DNA of 64,000 bases, from NCBI RefSeq assembly GCF_030463565.1, contig NC_134655.1:3794372-3858371 (forward strand), written 5' to 3'. Numbering within the stretch: the stretch's first letter is position 1; each line of letters opens with the position of its first letter. The stretch comes from Pelecanus crispus. Its lineage: Eukaryota; Chordata; Aves; Pelecaniformes; Pelecanidae. Shown here piece after piece: positions 35,381 through 45,600 of the stretch. The notes under the pieces were generated by a model. It saw only the letters and a program-made list of their open reading frames with translations, had not been told where the DNA came from and did no database searches. Both the position numbers and the translations under genes were made by a program.

Positions 35381-35494
35381 CAGGACCTGCAGGAGAAATT
35401 GTCATAGCTCTGATAGCATCTCTTTCCTGGACTGGGGTAGAATGCTATTTGAGGGCCAACCATGTTGTGCCTGTTTATAAATCGGGCAGATCCC
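35381..35494 (-). pseudogene. Duplicate of ALG13 exon 12
   Basis: Identical to the exon at 52744-52857 with both splice sites preserved. It encodes [20 protein letters not shown] in an open frame. It lies between the truncated exon 11 copy and the exon 13 copy, in the correct local order. Confidence 0.9.
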
Positions 35495-35658
35495 CTAAGT
35501 TTAAAGGGTAAAAGGTGCAATTACCAGGAAGTGCCTCTCAGATGGAACTCATTTGTAGTTTTACCTATTAAACAGCACAAACTCTCTCCTAACTGGTCTG
35601 CAGCAAGAACAAAGAGAAAACGAGAGGTGTTCTCGGACAGGTTCTCAAGGCTTCATAC

Positions 35659-35755
35659 CTTGGCATCCCAAATCCACGGTTACGCCTCTGAGGATGGTAG
35701 GGTTCGTAAGGTGCCACGTTTCCACCACCCTGTGAGCAGTGAACTGGAGGAGAGC
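35659..35755 (-). pseudogene. Truncated duplicate of ALG13 exon 11 (3' 97 nt only)
   Basis: Matches the 3' part of the exon at 53022-53247 with its donor site (gtatgaag). The match stops inside the exon at 35755 (equivalent to 53118), where the sequence switches abruptly to intron-derived piece B. The acceptor and first 129 nt are missing. Confidence 0.9.
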
Positions 35756-36218
35756 ATCCCTCACTACTGCCAAACTAGCTCCCCCCCATGCTCTCTGCCA
35801 CAGCAGACAGAAATAGTTGAAGCTGTTGGCACTGCATCGTGTACAACACGGGTAGCCATAACTAAACTCCAACTCATATCCTGAGTATTTCTGTGCCAGT
35901 CTGAGCACTACACATTAGGACAAGCTGAATCTTGCTGTCAAAAGGACAAGCAGGCTGAATAGCCAAGTTTTCTTTTACAGCCCTAAACAGTATCTCAAAA
36001 GGAAAATTAACTGTAGGAAACAGGGGGAGAAGGGAGCTGCCATGAAATTCTGCCTTCTGAAAAGAACTTTCAAGTGAAACTCTTGGCATTGATGACTAAA
36101 GGTGGTGAGGGGGGAACCCAAAGCAGACACCTCCAGTTCCCATGCAAATTCAGGGGCAACTGTCCCCTTCAAAACATGAAAGCAAGAAGTCAGCAGTGAA
36201 GTTACAACTACTAAGTCA

Positions 36219-37832
36219 TAGAATCACAGAATCGTTTAGGTTGGAAAAGACCTTTAAGATCATCCAGTCCAGCCATTAACCTACACTACCAAGTCTACTC
36301 TAAGCCAATCAAGGGTAGACTAGACTAAACCATGTCCCAAAGTGCCACATCTGCCCGTTTTTTGAACACTTCCAGGGATGGGGACTCCACCACCTCTCTG
36401 GGCAGCCTGTTCCAATTCTTGACCACCCTTTCCGTGAAGAAATTTTTCCTAATATCCAACCTAAACCTCCCCTGGCGCAGCTTAAGCCCATTTCCTCTCG
36501 TCCTATCGCTAACTACATGGGAGAAGAGACCAACACCCACCTCACTACAACCTCCTTTCAGGTAGTTGTAGAGAGCAATAAGGTCTCCCCTCAGCCTCCT
36601 CTTCTCCAGGCTAAACAATCCCAGTTCCCTCAGCCACTCCTCATAAGGCCTGTGCTCCAGACCCTTCACCAGCCTTGTTGCCCTTCTCTGAACACGCTCC
36701 AGCACCTCAGTGTCTTTCTTGTAGTGAGGGGCCCAAAACTGGACACAGTATTCCAGGTGCGGCCTCACCAGCGCCAAGTACAGGGGCACAATCACCTCCC
36801 TGCTCCTGCTGGCCACACCATTCCTGATACAGGCCAGGATGCTGTTGGCCTTCTTGGCCACCTGGGCACACTGCTGGCTCATGTTCAGCCGGCTGTCTAC
36901 CAACGCCCCCAGGTCCTTTTCCACCAGGCAACTTTCCAGCCACTCTTCCCCAGGCCTGTAGCGTTGCATGGGGTTGTTGTGACCGAAGTGCAGGACCCGA
37001 CACTTGGCCTTGTTAAACCTCATACAGTTGGCCTCGGCCCATCGGTCCAGCCTGTCCAGGTCCCTCTGCAGGGCCATCCTACCCTCCAGCAGATCGACAC
37101 TCCCACCCAGTTTGGTGTCATCTGCAAACTTACTGAGGGTGCACTCAATCCCCTCATCCAGATCATCAATAAAGATATTAAGCAAGGCTGGCCCCAAAAC
37201 AGAGCCCTGGGGAACACCGCTCGTGACTGGCTGCCAACTGGACTTAACTCCACTCACCACTACTCTCTGGGCTCAGCCACCCAACCATTTTTTTACTCAG
37301 CAAAGACTACTCCCGTCCAAGCCTTGAGCTGCCAGCTTCCCAAGGAGAATATCGTGGGAGACGGTGTCAAAAGCTTTGCTAAAGTCCAGGTAAATGACAT
37401 CCACAGCCTTTCCATCATCTACCAGGCGGGTCACCAGGTCATAAAAGGAGATCAGGTTGGTCAAGCAGGACCTGCCTTTCGTGAACCCATGCTGGCTGGG
37501 CCTGATTCCCTGGTTGACCTGCACTTGCCTGTTGAGTTCACTCAATATGAACCTCTCCATAATCTTCCCCGGCACCGAGGTCAGGCTGACAGGCCTGTAG
37601 TTCCCCGGGTCCTCCTTCCGGCCCTTCTTGTAGATGGGCATCACGTTGGCAAGCCTCCAGTCATCAGGGATCTCCCCTGTTAACCAGGACTGCTGATAGA
37701 TGATGGAAAGTGGCTTGGCAAGCTCCTCTGCCAGCTCCCTCAGTACTCTCAGGTGGATCCCATCTGGCCCCATAGACTTGTGAACATCCAGGTGGCATAG
37801 CAGGTCATTAACTGCTTCCTCCTGGACTATAA
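36219..37832 (-). mobile_element. CR1 LINE inserted in the ALG13 duplicate, fairly young
   Basis: The element lies on the minus strand. Its 3' end (gattctgtgattcta) is at 36219 and its 5' truncation point is near 37832. The hexamer aagtca flanks it on both sides (36213-36218 and 37833-37838), while the parental sequence near 48380 has one copy, so this is a target-site duplication. It is 5'-truncated at the start of the RT domain. The insertion is absent from the parental copy at 48152-48750. Confidence 0.95.
36325..37832 (-). pseudogene. CR1 ORF2 reverse transcriptase, two in-frame stops
   Basis: The reading frame runs from the 5' truncation (DVHKSMGPDGIHLRVLRELA region) through QHGFTKGRSCLTNLISFYD, motif [35 protein letters not shown] and the catalytic FADDTKLGG box. 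It ends [13 protein letters not shown] and a stop. Two TGA codons between about 37271 and 37300 interrupt an otherwise single frame. The endonuclease domain is missing. It is far better preserved than the copy at 7070-7963, so it is younger. Confidence 0.92.
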
Positions 37833-37991
37833 AAGTCACTTTAAGCCAAAGCAAGTGATCCTTTTTTGTTTTGTTTTAAAGCCTTTTAACATTTGTCTTG
37901 AATAGGTAGGAAAAAATAAAGTGGGAGGGGAAGATGTAACCAAACCCTTAAGACATATCCAAGTCCATTAGCCACAGTATGCACACTCTAC

Positions 37992-38162
37992 CTGGCCTCC
38001 CTATAGAAAGGGGAGATACTACGACTGGCTGAACTGCTGTTTGTGGGGGAACTGCTGTTGTGACACTGGCTGGAGTGGAGGCAGCAGAATTTGAGGAGAA
38101 GCCTGTAGCTGGAGCAGCATAAACACCTGTGAGGTTGAGATTGCTGCAGAGTTCACCAACAC
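37992..38162 (-). pseudogene. Duplicate of ALG13 exon 18, frameshifted by a 1-nt deletion
   Basis: 171 nt against 172 in the parental exon 48539-48710. One T of the + strand is lost at 38130/38131 (cacctgtgagg against cacctgttgagg). The frame changes after the Ser-Thr-Ser near the exon start and reaches a stop within the exon. Splice sites are kept. This identifies the downstream copy as the decaying one. Confidence 0.92.
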
Positions 38163-38202
38163 CTGGAAAAGAGTCAGAGTATTCAGTAGACTGCCTCTAC
38201 AA

Positions 38203-38654
38203 AGAAGTAAAAGATTTGTTAAAATCAGTGTCATTGCTGGTTTTAAGGGCTTCTGGCACTCAGCTGGCATAACCCACCCTTGTTTGTTACCCCAGGACAG
38301 GGCTATGCCACCATGATGCCCCCAGGGCTGCAGGCAGGGCACAGCTCACACCCACTTCTTGTTGATTTTGCATGTACAGTGTCCTCTATCAAGGACAGAG
38401 CCTGTGCAGACAGTCGTTTCTAAGAATTGCAGTTCACATGCACAGACTATTCAATGTTTTCTTCCTAAACTTATCAACAAAAGCACAGCTAGAGCTTTCC
38501 ACTGAGCTTCTTTCTCATGCTGAAAGCTTTTGCTACTTTGTCATTGAAGGCTGGAGCAGCCTTATCCCACCCAAGACAGCTACATTTCTTCAGTCCAGGC
38601 TGTTGGATGACTAATTGTTAGGAACATAACCTGCCATTGATAAATGACCACTCA
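38203..38654. other. Short intergenic stretch between ALG13 3' end and its duplicate
   Basis: Holds the right bracketing direct repeat (38211-38262) and otherwise no recognised element. Confidence 0.5.
38211..38262. repeat. Right member of a direct repeat bracketing the ALG13 duplicate
   Basis: A sequence of 52 nt beginning aagatttgttaaaatc, just outside piece C, pairs with 33963-34013. It shares tgctggtttt and an aagg/agggc core with that copy. Confidence 0.6.
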
Positions 38655-39361
38655 TTTTCATGTGTTCAATGCTTTTATTTTGTGCTGTCAGTGCAAATTA
38701 AACACCAAGACTACCACCATTTGTGCAACAGCTTTCACAAAACAAATCTTACAAACATACAGCAATATACAACAGATCAAAAACAGTATTCTTACACTTT
38801 CAAGAGTCATGAAACATATGAGAATGAAATTAGACAGCAGAAATACAGCTATTACAAATATGTGACCACTAGTGGCCAAGAAGTTTTGTTTTGCGAAATC
38901 TGAGAAAGCCAACCTATTTCAAACATTTTCATCCTCTAATGACCCTGTGCCCAATTTTTATCTGCAGTTGTAATGGCAGCCTATTTCAGTGCTTAAACAA
39001 GAACCAGGTGTCTAAGTGTTCCAGTGTAAACCCTCACAGAGGTACATGATGTAACATTCCTTTAGTGATAGCATGTTTTTACATATACTTTATGTAGTTA
39101 AATTCAAGCTTTGTGTTCCCTGCACTACAGTTTGTGTATACTCTTTTCCTGTGCTCTCCTACGTAATCAACTAAACCAATGTCTTGTCAAGCCAACTACC
39201 ACTAGCATAAACCTAAAGAGAAACATGAAATTTGAATGCAGTTTAATCAACTGACTCAGCACACTAAGACAGGACATTTACAAAACAGTATTAACATACA
39301 CATTTGACAAACAAGAAACAAGAGAAACCAAAGGCAAGAAATGAGCTTATAGCTCCCAGAT
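38655..39361 (-). other. ALG13: ALG13 3' untranslated region
   Basis: Non-coding sequence between the ALG13 stop and the first sense AATAAA downstream (plus-strand tttatt at 38674-38679). This gives a 3' UTR of about 0.7 kb. The end position is estimated from the hexamer. Confidence 0.65.
38674..38679 (-). terminator. ALG13: ALG13 polyadenylation signal AATAAA
   Basis: The only canonical hexamer I find on the minus strand within about 0.7 kb of the ALG13 stop. A T/G-rich stretch follows in the sense direction (around 38655-38665), as expected at a cleavage site. Confidence 0.6.
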
Positions 39362-39627
39362 TTACATTCCTTGAGGCACATCATGAGGTGCAGGGTTAGG
39401 TGAGGCAATATAGCTGACTTGGTGCAGTGGTCCAGAACTTACAGCATTAGTAATCTGTGGAGAATTTCCATACGGTGGATTTACTGGATGCCAGGCACTA
39501 ATGTACCGATAGGCAGGTACTAAAGAATCAAACCCAGGAAGAGATTGCTGGCTGAAGGGGTCTGAAACGACTGGATAATATACCGGCCCATAGGACAGGG
39601 GTGGAGGCTCTGCATTTTGAAAGTTAC
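39362..39627 (-). CDS. ALG13: ALG13 terminal coding exon
   Basis: A 266-nt coding part ends with TAA at 39362-39364. It encodes [20 protein letters not shown], then [20 protein letters not shown] and ends [13 protein letters not shown]. The end matches human ...HYVPQGM, so the normal C-terminus is intact. Confidence 0.95.
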
Positions 39628-42600
39628 CTTAAAAAAAACAAACAAAACCACAACAATACACACACTTACCATACTTTACCATATCAATGGCCTTTTTATG
39701 CAGACTTTCATGACCATAGACACAGCATTATTTTGATGGCCAAAAGGGAAAATCCATTTAGATGACAATTTTATGCCCATATACATCCCTCCTAATGGAG
39801 GGGTCAAAATCATTTTGGGTCCTCAGTTAGACTAGAGGACAACTTGCTCATGTTAAACCCTATTCAAGAATTGCTTAGCAGCATTCTGCATTGGAGTAGC
39901 AGCTTTTTCAAGAGGGACTCTGGTAGAGAGCTAATATATTCTTCCCCTATTCGATCTCTGACCATATGACACTAATCTATGCAAAAGAACCACCCTATCT
40001 GAACAGGCTGAAGCATTATCAGAACAATAAGCCTGTATGCCTCTGAGCAACAGTTTTGTTATGATGCGCTGCTTTCCAACACTGACTGTTTGCTATGTTC
40101 CATAGATTTTAATGAGCTAGGCACCTAACCTTTTTGACATGTTCTTCCTCATTTAATACAATCCTCCTATTTACTGCCAAGTGTATCTACAAGCTTGTTA
40201 CAAAGCTGCTAGGTGAAACTAAGTTTTGCTGTAAATTTTACGCACAGCAAGGGATACAGTTATCTCTTGAGTAGCCCTATTGCTAACAGCTCAGCATGTT
40301 GAGCCTAAAACCAAGGTTTGCAACATCTTCCTTTTAAAAATTCCCATGGAAGTAGCACTGCTCAGTGCTTGCCAAAACTCAACAATCTCCTTCACTTTAA
40401 ATACAGGCATTCTGGTTTGATTCCACAACTGTTTGCTTATCAGTAAGCAAAGAGATTCCTTCGCAGTTTTAGAAAAAGTTCTCCCAAGTTAGCATACCTA
40501 GTACAGACCTAGAAAGGGTTACTTCTTCCTTTTCATGGCTTTAGAAAGCCCTTGACACATTGGTGGCTACACCAGTGACTCTGACATACTTTAAGTAGTA
40601 CCACAGATGGCAGAGGAACTTGTGATAATCCCTTACAAGGTTTATTCTATGTCCTCCCAACCTCACACTTCTTACAGGATAGCAAAGCTGCAGGCAAGCA
40701 GCTCCCATGGAGCAGTCATGCTCTGAAAACCTATTCCCTTCACTTCTCATTAGTTGTCTATGTGGTCTTATACTCAAATACTAACCATTTGCAGGTGCTT
40801 CCAAGGGAACCTGGTGGACTTCAGTTCGCCCAGCATCAGTGTAGAGCTGAGGTACTGACTGATCTAGGACAGGAGCTGGCTCAGCATATGCTGGATAAAC
40901 TTCCACAGGTGATGGTGGCAGCACTGGCTGTACATATACCATGGAAGGCCAATAGCTCTGATGGCAATACTTTGAGAAAAGGAAAAAAAAATACAAGGTC
41001 ATGCATACAACCACATACTTTCCATCCCTCCTCCAAATCACTACTAGTTTCAGAACTAAAGTTAGGAAGAAGTGCATTTTTGCCTTCCTATCCCCTTAAC
41101 ATACTACACACACACCAAAAAAACCCCAATACAGCCTACCAGAAAAGGTATTGCAATACCTGCAGCAATAGCCACCTCGGTTCCACAATGCTGTTGTGTC
41201 AGAAATCTTTACAGAGAAAGAAGATTTCCACCTATCGACTTTGTCATATTCAAAGAGATTTTTCCTATTTCTTCAGTCAAAGCAGCTGACATTACTTCTT
41301 TTAATTCCCTGAGCAGCAGCACTAACACTGCATATGACTGCTGGTGCAGAGACAACTCTTCCACAGAGCAAGAGTTCCCAGAACACAGAGAAATGGTGCT
41401 AACCAGTCTGAACACAGCTGTACAAGTCCTAGAAGACTCAAACCACACATCTCTAAATGGTCTTTGATGTCTTGTCTAAGTACACAAATTTTCTTAAGAA
41501 TGGCTCAGGTTCCTCCCCTTATCTTCACGGAAAGAATAATATTTATCCACCATCTTCTGCAAAAACAAAAACAAAAAAACCACCACCACAACCCAAAGTA
41601 AAACAACAAAACGTACATACTAGCATGCTTCACATTTTGAGTTAGAACTTCACTTCCTGAACTATACTTTAATCTCCAGCAAGTAAGCCTATACATATTA
41701 ATAGCCAAGGGCACAGGATGCACATTCAGCACACTTGGATGTCTTAAATACATCCGTACATTTGTCAAGAAAAACAGCAGTTTTTACAGGCAATTTACTA
41801 TACTCATTTTAAAAGCACTTACTTGCAATCCCAGATTAAAGTAATACCGCAGGACCTTTGTATCTGTAATTAAAGGATATGACATTAAAGAGCAGAAGAG
41901 TATAAACCGAGAAGCAAGAGGAATTTACACATGTAAGAGCATTTTATTTTAAATTACTCTTACTTAATGAATAAGAGTATTTTAGCACTACTTTTTTGAG
42001 GGTAAAGAATGTATCTTGAATATAAACAGTTGTTAAAACTAGTTTATCTTTTTATGTTAAACCAGTTAGATATTTGTGCAATAGTAGAGCATGTGTCTGA
42101 CCAACTTATTATCAAACTTCAACAACTACATTAGCTTTAATGTTAGTTTATTCATCTTGATTACTCAAGCAATAATTGTCAGCATTGTTACAAGTCTCCA
42201 CTGTCTAAGCAACTAGGACTTCAGCAATTCTGGCTTCCTGTTAAGGCTGGGTTTTTAGAGGAAAAAAATATTGTCAAATAAGAATTTGATTATGAGCCCC
42301 TAAATTAAGTTGACCACTAAAAGCACTCCCTCCCTTCCTCACATACAGAAATGAGAAAGGGTTTGGAAGCATGCAGACAGGCAGGAACAGCCTTCTCATA
42401 CACCAGTGGCAATCAACCCCCAGAGTACACACGCGACACACTCTGCGTACACATTGCAAATACCCGTACTGGGCTGGCACATGAGACTACGGGCCAACTC
42501 CACAGAGACTCCAGCTTCACGCTGCTTCTGCCCAGCGTGAAGTCTGGCTCTGCCACTATCTCCATCTTCAGAGCTTTGTGAGCAATGACCACAACAACGT

Positions 42601-45600
42601 GTCAATGGGGACAACACATGCAGCAATCCTAAGACGTTCTGACCTAGTTTTGGGGGTCCCCCCAATTGTTATATCAAGTCAGAAAATGGAAGGGGGGAGG
42701 AATAAGGAACATGTTCCTTCCTTCCCCTTCCTCACAAGGATACCCAGTTCCCTGCTTTCTTGCAAGTAGTCTTTTACTTCTGTCTTCCACGTACTGAATA
42801 CTTTGCCCCCAGGCAAATAAACGATATGCTGAGAAGCAACCCCAGATGCGTGGAGGAACTTTGAAACCACTCTCCAACAGGGTTCTGAACTTGGAAATGC
42901 ATTTCCAACTGTCCAAAAACAGTGAAGCAGTTTTAAACCTTTAAAGTTGACCATTGAAAGGAAAAAAAAAAGAGAGCACATTTTAATTCTATGATGCAGT
43001 TCTGGAACTATGCATGAGAAAAATTGTTGATTTCTCAGATTCAAATACAAGTTTGTTTTAAAGGCTCAGCTATTGCACAGCAGTAGGTTTGCATGTGCGT
43101 TCACACACACAGACTTTGCTTTAGTGCTGCTGGGAGCTAAAAGGGAAAGCAGGGAGACAAATCAAAAGGAGCGAGCCACTAAGGGCTTCAACTTAGCAAC
43201 ATCTCCAGAGTTACCATATGTACCATCTTCTTACCACTTACCCCTACAGCAGGGCCTTGGCTCCTCATTGCTTCCCTGTCCACCCATTACCACACACGTA
43301 CGCTTTCCCAGCCCTGCTCTTCTACAGCACTGTGCGTCATATTTTGCTGCAGACAGGCACAGCATCAGAAATGCAAACCCCAGTCTTGAAATCCTCTCTT
43401 GCTGTTGCCAATTCTCAACTCTTTTACTGTTCAGCATATTTGATCAGGGCAACAATCCACACGGCTATTTTAGGAAGTGCACACAGATCATTCCTTACAT
43501 CTAACAGCTGTAAGCCCACTCCTGAAAGTGCTGGTGATTTGGCTGTGACATTGACCACAGCCAGTAAAATATTAAAAATAACCCAAAGGCTCACATAAAT
43601 GCCAACTTTTTAGTATCTAGCTGAAACTGCATCTACATTTGGAACAAGTTGGGTTTTTTTTAAAATCTGATTTTGTTCTTCAATTGTTTATGCAAATCTA
43701 TGCAAAACAAGCATAAGAGCTGAATGAAACAGCTGCTTCATAGCAGTGATAACAGTACAAAGGAAGAGCTGGGAGACTGAAGTAACAAACCGATACTGGA
43801 AATACTGACGTCTGCGGAATGCTGGAACAGAAGCCAGTACAGTAGGAGACCAGTTTTTGTTTATATTCCTCTTTAGATGTCTAGAAATCAAGTCAATCTT
43901 CAGTAAAACACGACTACCTCATGAAGCAATAGCTAAGCCAAAAAAAGTTAACCACCCTGACATGAAAAGACCATGTTGACTACTGATAAAAACCTCATCT
44001 TACAATGCATCAGGACAAAAATCATGATAAAGTTTTTACTGTGCTGATTGGAAGCTCTGGTCAATCCTGAGCACTACTGCAGTCTCTGGAACACAGTAAT
44101 ACCAAGCAGTCTTTTACCAACAGCTCCTTCAAATACAAGGGAGCAGGCAAGGGTAGGACACCTAAGGTCACCCTGTTAACAAACATGTTTCACAAGCCCT
44201 AAGCTCCATTAAAAAAAAGATCCAAGAGACTCTGAAAACTGGAACAAATGCAGATGTACCAAGTAATACTAAGGCACATAGCAGGTTTTCCTCCTAAGTC
44301 CAGGACTTCAGTCTGTCAACAAGTCACACTCCCAATCTATACCAGCCCTGCAAGTATCTTTAGCAAAGTGCACAGAACTCTAGGTCAAGTATACTCACGT
44401 ACTTTAACCTGCAATACTCCAAAGCTTCTGGATTTCTTAACTTAAAGGCCATATAGATTACACTACAGCAGAGTGACAACATAAATGCTACACACAATTA
44501 ACTACCAACCTTAAAAATCATTAAAAAAAATTTCTAGGGTCTGTGCCAAGAAGGACATTGCCAATATTATGTGGAGTGACTCAGCTGAAGAGCAACAGGC
44601 AGGGTCTGAAGAGGTTATTAATCCACATCCACTCCAGATTCTTGTCAGTACACTTAACACCCAATTCTCCCAAGTGCTGAAAGCTTCAGTTAAAGGCATT
44701 CAACTAAAGCTGAAAACCATTAACTCTGATGTGTGCTTAGTATCATCTAGAGTGATACTACTGTAGCAGGGAAGTAGAAAACAGAATATTCAAGATTAAC
44801 AAAACCAGGAATTGAGAGCACCTGCAAGAGAGCAACGTTACTGCAGAGCACATTAGCAGTACCTGTGAAAGCAGCAGGCCTTTCAGCAGCCATGCCAGAG
44901 TGTTTCAGAACCTGCCTTTTTCCAGATCAACTTCTGACAAGACAAGCATGTTACACGGTAAATGTAACTGAAAGACTCCATAGCATTTCAGCCCGAAGTT
45001 GTTCTGCAACCTACCAGATGTAGCTACCTGAACTGTAGATATCAACAGTAGCTCTTTATCTTATCTGAAGTTAGCCCTCTAGGATTAGGACACTGAGGAA
45101 AGTCCCACACAGGGACAACAGAGCTACTTTAGATGGCAGTATGTTGAGTCAAGCATGAAAACAATGGGCATTACCAAAATATTTTATGCTCCATCTTCAA
45201 GTAACAGATTTTGGAATGAAAGCTCATGCAATAAAAGCTGCAACTGCCATATATCTGAAACACAGTCACTTAAAAGGATGGGTCTTTTTTAGGGGGGGAG
45301 GTGGGAAGGAAATCAAGCCAGACAATTATAGTGAAACTACACTTTTCAAAACAGTGTGAAAAGAAACACTTGAGATTTTGCAGACCCTGCATATATGCAG
45401 CCAGTTCTTTCCCTCACTCACACCCCTGAATAAAAAGCTACTCTCTATACCAATAGAGAACATAGAAGATTCAGGAACTTGAATTCAAGGTAGCAAGTCT
45501 GATAAAATCATGTCATCTGCTGTATCTATACATGGCTACTAGCATAAGCCAGCTATGATGCACACACTTTCAACATATCCAGAGTATGGGGGCATATTTA

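Larger units (their letters stand above)
34044..38202 (-). pseudogene. Permuted, unspliced partial duplicate of ALG13 exons (non-functional)
   Basis: The block lies downstream of the ALG13 polyadenylation signal and consists of three pieces copied from inside the gene, introns included. Piece A, 34044-35755, matches 51408-53118 almost exactly. Piece B, about 35757-35985, matches 45730-45952 at roughly 88%. Piece C, 35988-36218 plus 37833-38202, matches 48152-48750 at about 99%. In ALG13 sense direction the copy reads C-B-A, while the gene reads A-C-B, a circular permutation with internal deletions. It carries copies of exon 18, part of exon 11, and exons 12 and 13. There is no start, one exon copy is frameshifted, and a CR1 is inserted in C. 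Confidence 0.9.

Noticed and set aside
34044..35755. Piece A as a pure assembly duplication (unmerged haplotype)
   Set aside because: Not excluded for A alone, but a diverged piece B, a fixed-looking CR1 with target duplication and a different order argue for a real rearrangement. Reads are needed to settle it.
36517..37683. Long plus-strand open frame of 388 codons
   Set aside because: It is the antisense of the minus-strand CR1 reverse transcriptase and has no protein-like similarity of its own.
34044..38202. Duplicate block as a second functional ALG13-like gene
   Set aside because: No start or upstream exons, exon 11 is truncated, exon 18 is frameshifted, exon order is permuted, and it lies past the ALG13 poly(A) signal.
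43073..43598. Overlapping plus-strand open frames of 143 and 126 codons
   Set aside because: They lie in an ALG13 intron, overlap each other in different frames and resemble no family.
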